In this document: positions 1-10,706 of the stretch, piece by piece | How positions within the stretch are numbered: the stretch's first letter is position 1 | Layout: every line of letters begins with the position of its first letter | NCBI GenBank assembly: GCA_016795035.1 | Contig: JAEUIT010000086.1 | Coordinates: 1 to 64,000, forward strand | Direction: 5' to 3' | DNA length: 64,000 nucleotides | From: Phycisphaerae bacterium | GTDB lineage: Bacteria; Planctomycetota; Phycisphaerae; Phycisphaerales; SM1A02 | The notes under the pieces: generated by a model | Seen by the model: the letters and a program-made list of their open reading frames with translations, nothing else | Told to the model about the DNA's origin: nothing | The model's database searches: none | Translations under genes and position numbers: made by a program

Positions 1-2160
1 CGCGACCTGGAAGGTCAGCGTGGTGTTCGCCGCCATGTCGGGCGCGGTGAAGCTGGGCGTCGCGCCGTTCGCACCGCTCAACGTGACCGCCGGTCCGCTC
101 GTCTGCGTCCACGTGTACGTCAGCCCTTGCCCCTCGGGATCGCTCGCCGTTGCAGCCAAGGACACCGTCGTGCCCTCGTCGACCGACTGGTTGAGGCCCG
201 CGTCGACGCTCGGCGCGTCGTCGTCGGCGTTGACCACGACATTGACGGTGTCGTAGGTCGTGTTGGTGCCGTCCGAAACCGCGACTTGGAAGGTGAGCGT
301 GGTGTTCGCCGCCATGTCGGGCGCGGTGAAGCTCGGCGTGGGGCTGTTCGCAGCGCTCAACGTGACCGCCGGTCCGCTCGTCTGCATCCAGGTGTACGTC
401 AGCCCTTGCCCCTCGGGATCGCTCGCCGTTGCAGCCAAGGACACCGTCGCGCCCTCGTCGACGGACTGGTTCAGACCGGCGTCGACGCTCGGCGCGTCGT
501 CGTCGGCGTTGACCACGACATTGACGGTGTCGTAGGTCGTGTTGGTGCCGTCCGAAACCGCGACTTGGAAGGTGAGCGTGGTGTTCGCCGGAAGGTTCGG
601 CGCCGTGAAGCTCGGCGTGGCACCGCTTGCGCCCGTGAGCGCGACCGCAGGGCCGTTCGTCTGGGTCCACGAGTACGAGAGACCTTGCCCCTCGGGATCG
701 GTCGACGTTGCAGCCAGCGAGACCATGGCGCCTTCCGTGGCGGCCTGATCGCCCCCCGCGTCAACCGAGGGGGCATCGTCGTTCGCGTTGACGACGACAT
801 GCACCGTGTCGTACGTCGTCGTCGTGCCGTCCGACACGGCGACCTGGAAGGTCAACGTCGTGTTCACCGCAAGTTCGGGCGCGAGGAAGCTCGGCGTTGC
901 CGATCCGGCATCCGAGAGTGAGACCGCGGGGCCTGCCGTCTGCGTCCACACGTAGGCGAGTCCGCTGCCTTCCGGATCGGTGGCGGTGGCCGCGAGCCCC
1001 ACGTGTGCCCCCTCGTTCGCCGCGAGATCGGGGCCGGCGTCGACCGCGGGCGCGTCGTCGTCGGCATTGACGACCACGTGGACCGTGTCGAAAGTCGTGC
1101 TCGTGCCGTCCGAGACGGCGACCTGGAACGTGAGCGTCGTGTTCGCCGGGAGCTCCGGCGCCGTGAAACTCGGCGTTGCACCGCTCGCGCCGCTCAACGT
1201 GACCGCCGGCCCGTTCGTCTGTGTCCATGCGTACGTCAGGCCTTGGCCCTCGGCGTCGCTCGCCGTTGCAGCCAACGTGACCGTCGCGCCTTCGTTCACC
1301 GATTGGTCGGGGCCGGCGTCGACGCTGGGCGCGTCGTCGTCGGCGTTCACCACCACGCTCACGGAGTCGTAGACGGTGTGCGTGCCGTCGGACACCGCCA
1401 CCTGGAAGGTGAGCGTCGTGTTCGCCGTCATGTTCGGCGCGGTGAAACTCGGGGCGGCGCCGCTCGCGTCGGACAGCGCGACGGCGGGCCCGCCCATCTG
1501 CGTCCACGTGTACGTGAGGCCCTCGCCTTCGGGATCCGACGCGATCGCGCCGAGCGTCACCACGCTGCCCTCGTCGACCGACTGCGTCGCCCCCGCGTCG
1601 ACGCTCGGGGCGTCTTCATCGGCATTGACCAACACCGTCACGGTGTCGTACGTGACGTTCGTGCCGTCGGACGCCGCGACTTGGAAGGTGAGCGTCGTGT
1701 TCGCGGCGGCGTTCGGAGCCTCGAAACTCGGCGTTGCAGCCGTCGGATCGCTGAGCGCGACCATTGGCCCGCCGATCTGCGTCCAGGTGTAGCTGATCCC
1801 CTGTCCCTCGGGATCCGTCGACGTCGCGCCGAGTTGCACGAGATCGCCCTCGTCAACCGTCTGCGACGGACCGGCCTCGACGGTCGGCGCGTCGTCGTCG
1901 GCATTCACGACGACATTGACCGTGTCGTAGGTCGTGTTGATCCCGTCGCTCACGGCAACGCGGAACGTGAGCGTCGTGTTCGCCGCAAGATCGGGAGCGC
2001 TGAAGCTCGGCGTTGCGGTCGTCGCACCCGACATCGCGACGACAGGTCCGGAGGTCTGCGACCACGTGAACGTCAGCGGCGAGCCCTCGGGATCCTCGCC
2101 CGACGCCGACAGCGCGACCACGCCTCCCTCGGGCACGGCTTGATCGGCGCCGGCGTTCGC
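1..2160 (-). repeat. PKD-like domain array within the giant gene (279-bp period)
   Basis: Eight copies of a ~93-residue domain are visible, the last one incomplete. Each begins near DAGPDQSVDEGATV and ends near TLTFQVAVSDGTNTTYDTV, as in PKD/REJ-type (K319L-like) Ig folds of large surface proteins. Copies at about 1-256 and 257-535 are nearly identical in DNA, indicating recent tandem duplication or gene conversion. Confidence 0.88.
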
Positions 2161-5100
2161 GCTCGGACCGAAGTCGTACGCCGACATGTCGCAGTCGGCG
2201 AAGTGCAACGACGAGACGTTGGTGTAGTTGATGGTCGCCTGACCACCCTCGGGCAGATTGACCACGAGCGTGCCGGCCCCGTGGCTGAAGTCGATCTGGC
2301 TGCGCGTGAAGTTCGAGAGATCGATCGTGTTCGAGCCGCCGCCGCCGTCGACGGTGTACGTCGCGCCCGAGGCGGGTTCGCTGAAGGCATACGTGTCGTC
2401 GCCGCCGCCGCCAACCACGCTCGTGATTCCGACGATGCTGTCGGAGCCGATGTCCGCTCCCGTCGCCGAGCCGACGGCACCGCTGTAGCCGGGCAACGCG
2501 GACGACGCGTCTCCGCCTGCGGTGAGATCGACGGTGATCGACGTCGCGACGTCGCTGTAGTCGAGGACGTCATTGCCGGAGCTCGGCGAGGTCGCGTCGC
2601 CGCCGACGAGGATGTCGTCGCCCGCGCCGCCGCGCAGCGTGTCGTCGCCGCCGCCGCCGAAGACGACGTCGTCCCCCGCGCCGCCCGACACCACGTCGTT
2701 GCCCGCGCCGCCTTGGATCTCGTCGTTGCCGGTGCCGCCTTCGACGGTGTCGTTCCCCGCGCCGGCAAGGATCTGGTTGTCCGCACCGTCGCCGACCATG
2801 GTGTCGCCGTAGGCGGTGCCGACGACGTTCTCGACCTCGGAGAGCGTGTCGTTCCCGGCCGCGCCGGTCACGGCGCCCGTCGTGAGATTGACGTTCACGG
2901 CGCCGCCCGCGCTCGAGTAGTCCGCGGTGTCCGCTCCGGCGCCGCCGACGAGCGTGTCGTCGCCGCCCGCACCGACCAGCGTGTCGTTGCCAGCGCCGCC
3001 CGTCAGCACGTTGTTGCCGACGTCGCCCGCGAGCGTGTCGTCGCCGGAGCCGCCGGTCGCATTCTCGAATCCATTCAACACGTCGTTGCCGCCGGCGCCC
3101 TTCGAGGCGCTTCCCGCGGCGAGATCGACGGTCACGGTGTCGGTGCGCGACGTGTAGTCGATCGTGTCGGTGCCCGCGCCGCCGGTCAGCGTGTCGCTGC
3201 CACCGCTTCCGCCGACCACGTCGTTGCCGGCACCCGCGTCGATGCCGTTATTCTCCGCGTTGCCGGCGATGATGTCCGCCGATGCGGTGCCGATGACGTT
3301 CTCGACGTCGCCGATCACGTCGTCGCCGGCGCCGCCGCTCGCGGTTCCCGCCGCCAAATCCACGCGCACGCCCGACGCACTCGACGCGTAGGTGATCGTG
3401 TCGGTGCCCGCGCCGCCGAGGATGGTGTCGTTCCCGAGCCCGGCATCGATGACGTCGTTGCCGGCGCCGGCGTCGATCAGGTTGTCTCCAGCCGAGCCGG
3501 TGATGACGTCGTTGCCGCTGCCGGTCTTTGCGTTCTCAATGCCTGTGAGGCTCTGCGTGTTCGTGCCGTCGGTCATCGCGCCGGTCGTCAGGTTCACGTT
3601 CTGGTTCGCGGTCCAGGCCGAGTAGTCGGCGGTGTCGCTGCCGGTGCCGCCGACGAGCGTGTCGTTGCCGGCGCTCCCGACGAACGTGTCGTCGCCAGCG
3701 CCGCCGGTCAGCACGTTCACCGCCGCGTTTCCGGCGAGCGTGTCGTCGAACGAGGATCCCGTGGCGTTCTCGAACGCGCTGAGGGTGTCGTCCCCGTCGG
3801 CGCCCGACGCGGTGCCCGCAGCCAGGTTGACGTTCACCGCGCCGCTCGCGTTCGTGTAGTCCGCGGTGTCGGTGCCCGCGCCGCCGAGCAGCGTGTCGTC
3901 GCCGGCGCCGCCTGCGATCACGTCGTTGCCGCTGCCGCCGTCGATCACGTTGTTGCCGGCGTCGCCCGTCAGCGTGTCGTTGTAGGCGGAGCCGGTGAGA
4001 TTCTCGAAGCCGCTCAGCGCATCAGTGCCCGCCGAGGTGCTCGACGACGTGCCTGCTCCAAGGTTCGCGACCACCGCGCTCCCCGAACTCGCGAAGGTGA
4101 CGGTGTCGGTCCCCGCGCCGCCCGAGAGCGTGTCGTTCCCCGCGCCGCCGTCGATCACGTCGTTGCCGGCGCCGCCGTCGATCACGTTCGCCGCGGCGGA
4201 TCCGTTCACCGTGTCATTGCCGCCGCCCAGCGTCACGTTCTCGACGTTCGCCAGCGAGTCGGAGCCCATCGCACCGGTCACGGCGCCGTTCGTGAGGTTG
4301 ACGCTGACGGTCCCCGTTGCAGCCGAGTAGTCGACGGTGTCGAAGCCCGCGCCGCCCTGGATCGTGTCGTTCCCGAGGTCGGCGTAGAAGACGTCGTTGC
4401 CGGCGCCGCCGTCGAGCGCGTTGTTTCCGCTCGTGCCGCGCAAGGTGTCGTCGAAGCTCGATCCCGTCGCACTCTCGAAGTTCGTGAAGGTGTCGTCGCC
4501 CGCGCCACCGGAGGCCGAGCCCGCCGTGAGGTCGATGCTCACCGCACCGGTCGCCGTCGTGTACGCGACGGTGTCGGTGCCGGCCCCGCCGTCCATCACG
4601 TCGTTGCCGGCGCCGCCCTCGATCACGTTGTTCCCGGAGTTGCCGGTGATCGTGTCGCCCGACGACGAGCCGGTCACGTTCTCGACGTTCGAGATCGTGT
4701 CATTGCCCGCGGCGCCGCTGGCGGTGCCGCTCGTCAGGTTCACCGTGACGGAACCCGACGCGCTCGCGTAGCTCGCGGTGTCGGTGCCGGATCCGCCATC
4801 GATGCTGTCGTTGCCGAGACCGCCGTCAAGCGTGTCGTTGCCGCCGTTGCCGGAGAGCGCGTTGTTGTTCGCGTCGCCGGTGAGCGTGTCGTTGTAGCCG
4901 GAGCCTGCGGCGTTCTCGAAGTTCGTGAAGGTGTCGTTGCCCGCCGCGCCGCTCGACGTGCCGCTGGCCATGTTCACGTTCACCGCGCCGGTCGCGTTGG
5001 CGAACGAGACGGTGTCGGTGCCCGCGCCGCCGTCCAGCACGTCGTTGCCGGCGAGACCTTCAAGCACGTTGTTGCCGGCGTCGCCCGTGAGCGTGTCGTT

Positions 5101-8100
5101 GAAGTCCGAGCCGGTCAGATTCTCGAACGAGGAGAACGTGTCGCTGCCGCCGCCGCCCGAGGAGCTGCCGGTCACGAGACTCGCGCTCACGCTCCCCGTT
5201 GCCGTCGCGAAGGACACGGTGTCGGTGCCGGATCCGCCCGTCAGCGTGTCGTTGCCGACCCCGCCGTCGACGGTGTCGTTGCCGCTGCCCGCATCGATCA
5301 CGTCGTTGCCCGCCCCGCCGACAAGCACGTTCGCATTGGCGTCGCCCGTGAGCGTGTCGTCGAAGCTCGATCCGGTCGCGTTCTCGAAGCCGCTCAGCGT
5401 GTCGGATCCGTCACCGCCGCTTGCGGCGTTCGTCGCGAGGTTGACGCTCACGGACCCGCTCGCGCCCGCATACGACACCGTGTCGGTGCCCGCACCGCCG
5501 ATCAACGTGTCGTTGCCCGCGCCGCCGAGCACCGTGTCGTTGCCGGTGCCCGCGTCAATCACGTCGTTGCCGGCGCCGCCGGTCAGGACGTTCGCGTTTC
5601 CGTCGCCGGTGATCGTGTCATTGAAGTCGGTGCCGACGACGTTCTCGACCTGGCTCACGGTGTCGCTGCCGAGGCCGCCGCTTGCGGTGCCGCTCGTGAG
5701 GTTCACCGTGACCGACGATTCCGACGACGCGAACGTGACCGTGTCGGTGCCGGCGCCGCCGACGATGGTGTCGTTCCCGAGGCCGCCGTCGATCGTGTCG
5801 TCGCCGCTGCCGCCGTTCAGCACGTTGTTGCCGGCGTCGCCCGCGAGCGTGTCGTTGTAGTTCGAACCGGTGAGATTCTCGAAGCCCGTGAACGTGTCGA
5901 TGCCGGTCGAGGCGCTCGAGGCGCTCCCCGTTGCAAGGCTCGCGTTCACGCTCGCGCCCGAGGACCCGAAGCTCAGCGTGTCGGTGCCCCCACCGCCGTC
6001 CATCACGTCGTTGCCGGCGCCGCCGTCGACCGTATCGTTGCCGCTGCCCGCGTTGATGACGTTCGCCGCCGTCGATCCCGTGATCGAGTCGTTGCCGCCG
6101 CCCGTGTTCACGTTCTCGATCGCGTTCAGCGTCTGCGAGTTCGTGCCGTCGGTCATCGTGCCGTTGCCGAGGTGAACCGTCTGGTTCGCCGTCCACGACG
6201 AGTAGTCGACCGTGTCGGTCCCGACGCCGCCGTAGATCGCATCGTTGCCGGCCGTGCCCACGACGGTGTCGTTGCCGGTGCCGCCGTCGATGACGTTCGC
6301 CCCGCTCGAGCCGGTGATCGTGTCGTCCGACGCCGAGCCCGTCGCGTTCTCGATGCTCGACAGCGTGTCGTTGCCGTCGGCCCCGCTCGCGGTCCCGGCT
6401 CCGAGATTGATCGACACGGGTCCGCTCGCGCCGGCGTACGTGACGGTGTCGGTTCCGGATCCGCCGTTCATCGTGTCGTCGCCGAGGCCGCCAGCGAGCG
6501 TGTCGGCTCCGGCCCCGCCGTCCAACGTGTTGTTAGCCGCGTCGCCGGTGAGCGAGTCGTTGTAGGCGGAGCCCGTGACGTTCTCGAAACCGCTGAGCGA
6601 GTCGGTGCCCGCGCCGCCCGACGCCGCACCGGTCGCGAGGTTCACGGTCACCGCCGCCGACGACGACGCGTATGTCACGGTGTCCGTGCCTGCGCCGCCC
6701 GCCAACGTGTCGTTGCCCGCGCCGCCGTCGACGAGGTCGTTTCCGGCGCCCGCGTCGATCGCGTTCGCGCCGGCGTCGCCCGTGATCGTGTCGTTGTGCG
6801 ACGAGCCGGTGACGTTCTCGACGCCCGAGATCGTGTCACTCCCGTCGGCCCCGGTTGCCGTGCCAGACGTGAGATTGACGTTCACTGCGCCGCTCGCCCC
6901 GTCGTAGGCCACCGTGTCGGTCCCGGCGCCGCCGATGATCGAGTCGCTGCCGAGTCCGCCGCGCAGGACGTCGTTGCCGGCGCCGCCGTCGAGGACGTTG
7001 CTGCCGGAGTCGCCCGAGATCGTGTCGGCCCACGCGCCGCCCGTGACGTTCTCGATGCTGCTCAGCGCGTCCGCGCCGTCGGCGCCGCTCGCCGCTCCGG
7101 CCGCAAGATCGACCGTCACCGATCCGCTCGCGTTCGCATAGCTCGCGGTGTCCGAGCCCGCGCCGCCGAGGAGCGTGTCATTGCCGCCGCCGCCCGAGAG
7201 CGTGTCGTTGCCCGATCCGCCGTCCAACGTGTTGTTGGCGGCGTCGCCCGTGAGCGTGTCACCGTACGCCGAGCCGACGACATTCTCGATGCCGCTCAAC
7301 GCGTCGGTTCCGTCGGCGCCGCTCGACGTGCCGGCCGCAAGGTTCACGGTGACGGCGCCCGTCGCGCCCGCGTAGTCGGCGGTGTCGGTGCCTGCGCCGC
7401 CGGTAAGCGTGTCGTTGCCAAGGCCGCCGCGCAACACGTCGTTGCCGCCGCCGCCCGAAAGCGCGTTCGCGCCGGCGTCGCCCGTGAGCGCGTCGTCGAA
7501 GGACGAGCCGGTGACGTTCTCGATGCCGGAGAGGACGTCGTTGCCGTCGGCCCCGGATGCCGTGCCCGTCGCGAGATTGACGTTGACGGATCCCGAGGCG
7601 CCGCCGTAGTCGGCCGTGTCGGTGCCCGCGCCGCCCGAGAGCGTGTCATTCCCCGCACCGCCGGCGAGCGTGTCGTTGCCGGCGCCGCCCGACAGCACGT
7701 TCGCGTTCGCGTCGCCCGTGAGCGCGTCGTCGAACGACGAGCCCGTCACGTTCTCGATGCCGCTCAGCGTGTCGTTGCCGTCGCCCGTGGCGCTTCCGAG
7801 CGCGAGGTTCACGTTCACGCCCGACGTCGCCGAAGCGTACGTCGCCGTATCGCGACCCGCGCCGCCCGTGAGGGAGTCGTTGCCCGACCCGCCGGCGAGC
7901 GAGTCGTCGCCGTCGCCGCCGTCGAGGACGTCGTTGCCGGAGCCGCCCGTCAGTGCGTCGTTGCCCGCGCCGCCCGACAGCGAGTCGTTGTCGGCGCCTC
8001 CGCTCAACGTGTCATTGCCGACCCCGCCGAAGAGCGAGTCGTCGCCCGCGCTTCCTGAAAGGATGTCGTTGCCGATGCCGCCGTCAATCACGTCGTTGCC

Positions 8101-8291
8101 GGCGAGCCCGTCGATGTTGTCGTTGCCGCCGGTGCCGGCGATAGTGTCGTCGCCCGCGGTGCCGGACATGAGGATGCGAGGCTCGAGCGTCTCTTTCGAG
8201 AATCTCGGCGTTGCAGGCGCGTCGGAAGAACTCGTCGTTGCATCCGTCGCGCTACCCAGAATTCGAGCCAAGAGCCGTCGAAGTCCGCGCA
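1..8291 (-). CDS. Giant LEPR-XLL surface protein with RTX and PKD-like repeats (3' end outside window)
   Basis: The reading frame is open from an ATG at 8291 to the left window edge, giving 2763 visible codons; the C-terminus is missing. The start is supported by a strong ribosome binding site (GGGGGAGGGG) directly upstream. The N-terminus is short and basic (MRGLRRLLARIL) and reaches the motif LEPRILMSG near residue 40, which matches the LEPR-XLL motif known from giant exported proteins of planctomycetes and proteobacteria. Residues about 42-1915 are RTX-type calcium-binding nonapeptides (GGAGNDxLxGG) arranged in about 22-23 cassettes of ~78 residues. Each cassette carries a spacer such as VNVNLATGTASG followed by a block like FENVTGSSFDDTLTGD. 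A linker (about 1920-2045) leads to eight PKD-like domains of ~93 residues, the eighth cut by the edge. I infer a secreted, calcium-stabilised adhesin or S-layer-associated filament. A next-best start is the ATG of LMSG at 8168. Confidence 0.9.
1727..1741 (-). repeat. Iterated 15-mer GGCTGCAACGCCGAG
   Basis: Exact copy, here within the giant surface protein gene (plus strand reads the reverse complement). See the finding on the iterated motif. Confidence 0.85.
2540..8168 (-). repeat. RTX cassette array within the giant gene
   Basis: About 22-23 tandem coding cassettes with a period near 234 bp encode GGxGxD calcium-binding nonapeptides. Neighbouring cassettes are very similar at the DNA level (for example the recurring string GTGTCGGTGCCCGCGCCGCC on the plus strand). 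Such an array is prone to recombination and to assembly collapse. Confidence 0.9.
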
Positions 8292-8565
8292 TATCCCCTC
8301 CCCCAGTGGCGCAAGGCGGGAAACACGCCCGGCGCAAGTCGAACTCTCTCGATCACGGCCGCGATCGGTTCGGAGGGGAGAAGATGTCTGCCATGCTTTC
8401 GATGCGGCGTTCGAGGAACGCCGGTCGTTCGCTCTGCGCGGGATGTGCCGCATGTGCGGCCCCGATAAGTCCGGGATGCGTCGAGCGTCGGCGCGTCGCC
8501 CGCGCCGGACCGGTGCGGCCGGCGAGCGCTCCACGTTGCAGCTGCGATCGCGCGCGTCGTCGCGC

Positions 8566-8931
8566 TCAGCCAAATAGGCGAATCGAGAGCGGATAGCGCC
8601 ACGCCACGCCGCTCGAAGCCTTCACCGCCCCGATGATCGGAAACGCGATCGCGAGGACGCCGAGCACGATCAGAAGCGGGATGCCGACGATGACGAAGAT
8701 GAGCACGCTGAAGACGATCGCGTAGATGAAGGCGCTCACGATCCAATTCATCACGATCCGTCCGTGCTCGTCGAGGGCCGGGAGCTCCGTCTTCTTCACC
8801 TGCCAGATGATGAGCGGCGCGAGCAGTCCGGCGAAGGGGAGCAGATAGCCCGCGAACTGCGACAGGTGCAGAATCATCGCCCAGTTGCGGGTTTGCGAGT
8901 CTTGCTGCTCGGACGAGGCGTCAGGAAGCAT
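8566..8931 (-). CDS. DUF4870 family membrane protein
   Basis: This 121-residue protein has a polar N-terminus (MLPDASSEQQDSQTRNWAMI) followed by the layout LHLSQFAGYLLPFAGLLAPLI typical of DUF4870, a conserved D-HGR segment, then a long hydrophobic stretch (residues ~65-105) forming the remaining membrane segments. The family (Tic20-like fold) is small, polytopic and of unknown function. I chose the ATG at 8931 because GGAG lies about 7 bases upstream and the residues encoded further upstream look non-coding. The 274 bases between this gene and the giant gene hold no feature I recognise apart from one CGTTGCAG motif at about 8534. Confidence 0.8.
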   Translation of the reverse strand: MLPDASSEQQDSQTRNWAMILHLSQFAGYLLPFAGLLAPLIIWQVKKTELPALDEHGRIVMNWIVSAFIYAIVFSVLIFVIVGIPLLIVLGVLAIAFPIIGAVKASSGVAWRYPLSIRLFG

Positions 8932-9124
8932 GTTAGTTCTCCGCGCCGCGATCATGGCGACCGGGCGCGACGGAGCATATCGAACGCTCGGGTCGGCGCA
9001 GGGCACGTGGCATAGGCAGGCGGCGTGAATCCCGCAAGGCACTTCGCGCATGCTTCGCGCAAAGAACGAGTGGGCGGCTTTGCGTTAGCGTGCGCGGCTC
9101 GCGTCGCATCGCTCGAGCAAGCTC

Positions 9125-9508
9125 ATGAACACCCCAGGCGCCCAGTCGCAACCCGCTCCCCGCACGTCGATCCACGACGTGCGCGTGGATGATCACGTCA
9201 CGCACATTGCCATCGTCGGGGACCTCGGGATCGACGGGTGCCAAGCGATCGAGCTCGCGTTCTCGACGTCAACCGCCGCTCGCCGACGGCCGGTGGTCAT
9301 CGACGTTCGGGGCGTCACGTTCGTGTCGTCGTACGGGCTCGGCGTCCTCGTTGCGTGCGCGAAAGCGTGCGCCGTCCGTCACGTCGGTTTCGTGCTCGTG
9401 GGCACGCCGCCGAAGGTCGCCGAGACGATTCGCCTGTCGCGGCTCGACGGCGTGCTGCCGACCGTCGCGACCGAGGCGGAGGCATACGCGCGCCTCGGCA
9501 TCGGCTGA
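9125..9508 (+). CDS. STAS-domain anti-sigma factor antagonist-like protein
   Basis: This 127-residue cytoplasmic protein is a single STAS domain preceded by ~15 residues of low-complexity N-terminus. It shows the strand IAIVGDLGIDGCQAIE, the central VVIDVRGVTFVSSYGLGVLV with the Ser-Ser site where SpoIIAA/RsbV proteins are phosphorylated, and a C-terminal GFVLVGTPPKVAETIRL. The family works in partner-switching cascades with a HPK-type anti-sigma kinase and a PP2C phosphatase such as the one at 34336; a link to that gene is only inference. It overlaps no neighbour and is divergent from the DUF4870 gene, with 193 bases between the two starts. Confidence 0.82.
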   Translation: MNTPGAQSQPAPRTSIHDVRVDDHVTHIAIVGDLGIDGCQAIELAFSTSTAARRRPVVIDVRGVTFVSSYGLGVLVACAKACAVRHVGFVLVGTPPKVAETIRLSRLDGVLPTVATEAEAYARLGIG

Positions 9509-9525
9509 CCGCCTGCGCCATCGCC

Positions 9526-10704
9526 TCACGCGTGCGAGCAGAACGGCGAGTCGCAGCAGCGTCGGCGCGCATACGTCGACGTCACGGCGGAGGCGCTTCC
9601 GCGCGGGAAGACGGCCTCGAGATCGACGTGCGGATCGCGGGCGGCGATCACGTCGCCGAGGATCCGTCGAAGGTCGGTCGTCACCGGAACGTCGCCCGGT
9701 TCCACGAGCGCGTCGGGTGCGAGGGACGTCCACCCGCACTCGAGGCCCGCGCCGCCCGGGGGCCGGTCGTCGATCACGAACGCGACGCTCCCGCTGCCAT
9801 GGTCCGAGCCCAGCGACGTGTTCTCCGCCACGCGACGGCCGAACTCGGTCATCGCCACGATGGTGACTCGCTTGGCTGCAACGCCGAGATCCGCGCGGAA
9901 CGCCGCGATGGAGGCGGCGAGATCCCCCATCAGGCCTGGGATCGCCTCGTTCTGCACGAAGTGCGTGTCCCACCCGAACCCGAATCCCACGGCGTCGATT
10001 GTCGTGACCGCCAAGCCGGTGTCGGCCCTGATCAGCTGCGCCACCTCCCGAAGTCCGCGGCCAAGCGCGGAGTCGGGATAGCCGGCCGGCAACGCGGAGT
10101 CGGCCTGCGCCCGCAGCCTGCGCAGGCGCGCCTCGGCCTCGAGCGCGGCGCGTGCCGCGTCGCCGAGCCCGCCGCGCTCGTCGGCGTAGAGCCGCGAGAG
10201 CCCGTCGATCAGGCGCCGGTCGTCGCCCATGAGCCGGAAGTCCCTGATGCGCTGGACGACGACTCCCGAGGGCGCGCCGCGCAGCGACTCCGGCAACGTC
10301 GTTCCGATGGCGACCGCGGCGAGCGGCCCGGCGGTCCCGCCCCGGGCTCGCATCCAGCGGGCGATCCATCCGGCGCCAGCGCTGCCGCCGTGCTCGAGAT
10401 GGTCCTGCGCCTCGAAATGCGAGTGCGACGTGTCGTCAGTTCCGGCGCCGTGCACGATGCGGAGCGCGCCCGCGTCCCACAGCGGCATGAGAGGCTGCAA
10501 CGCCGAGTTGAGGCTGAACCGGTCGTTGAGCCGAAGGAGGCGCGACGCGGGAACGGCAAGCGTGGGACGCGCGCGGTAGTACCAGTCGTCGGCGTGCGGA
10601 GCGACGAGCGTGAGGCCGTCGGCGCCGCCTCGCATGAAGATGACCACAAGCACGCGATCGTCGCTCGGGTCGCGGTCGATGATGTCGGTTCGTGCGATCC
10701 GCAT
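9526..10704 (-). CDS. DUF1501 family protein
   Basis: This 392-residue protein begins MRIARTDIIDRDPSDDRVLVVIFMRGGADGLTL, with the family's usual opening (LVxIFLRGGADGL) and later motifs GTDDTSHSHFEAQDHLEHG, WDTHFVQNE and VAMTEFGRR. DUF1501 proteins are alkaline-phosphatase-fold sulfatase-like proteins, normally Tat-exported and abundant in planctomycetes. This copy has no Tat signal or hydrophobic N-terminus, unlike the partner upstream. The start lies 2 bases beyond the stop of the DUF1800 gene (10707), so the two are almost certainly co-transcribed and co-translated. The C-terminus (RRRCCDSPFCSHA) is cysteine-rich and unusual. Substrate and role are unknown. Confidence 0.88.
   Translation of the reverse strand: MRIARTDIIDRDPSDDRVLVVIFMRGGADGLTLVAPHADDWYYRARPTLAVPASRLLRLNDRFSLNSALQPLMPLWDAGALRIVHGAGTDDTSHSHFEAQDHLEHGGSAGAGWIARWMRARGGTAGPLAAVAIGTTLPESLRGAPSGVVVQRIRDFRLMGDDRRLIDGLSRLYADERGGLGDAARAALEAEARLRRLRAQADSALPAGYPDSALGRGLREVAQLIRADTGLAVTTIDAVGFGFGWDTHFVQNEAIPGLMGDLAASIAAFRADLGVAAKRVTIVAMTEFGRRVAENTSLGSDHGSGSVAFVIDDRPPGGAGLECGWTSLAPDALVEPGDVPVTTDLRRILGDVIAARDPHVDLEAVFPRGSASAVTSTYARRRCCDSPFCSHA
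9874..9888 (+). repeat. Iterated 15-mer GGCTGCAACGCCGAG
   Basis: Exact copy inside the DUF1501 gene, where the coding strand reads it as Leu-Gly-Val-Ala-Ala. Confidence 0.85.
10493..10507 (+). repeat. Iterated 15-mer GGCTGCAACGCCGAG
   Basis: Exact copy inside the same DUF1501 gene but in a different frame (Ser-Ala-Leu-Gln-Pro). Confidence 0.85.
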
Positions 10705-10706
10705 GG

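Noticed and set aside
1003..8058. Very long open frame on the plus strand (2351 codons)
   Set aside because: It is antisense to the RTX cassettes. Its product is a monotonous Arg/Val/Ala/Gly repeat with no domain, and it stays open only because of the GC-rich repetitive coding on the other strand.
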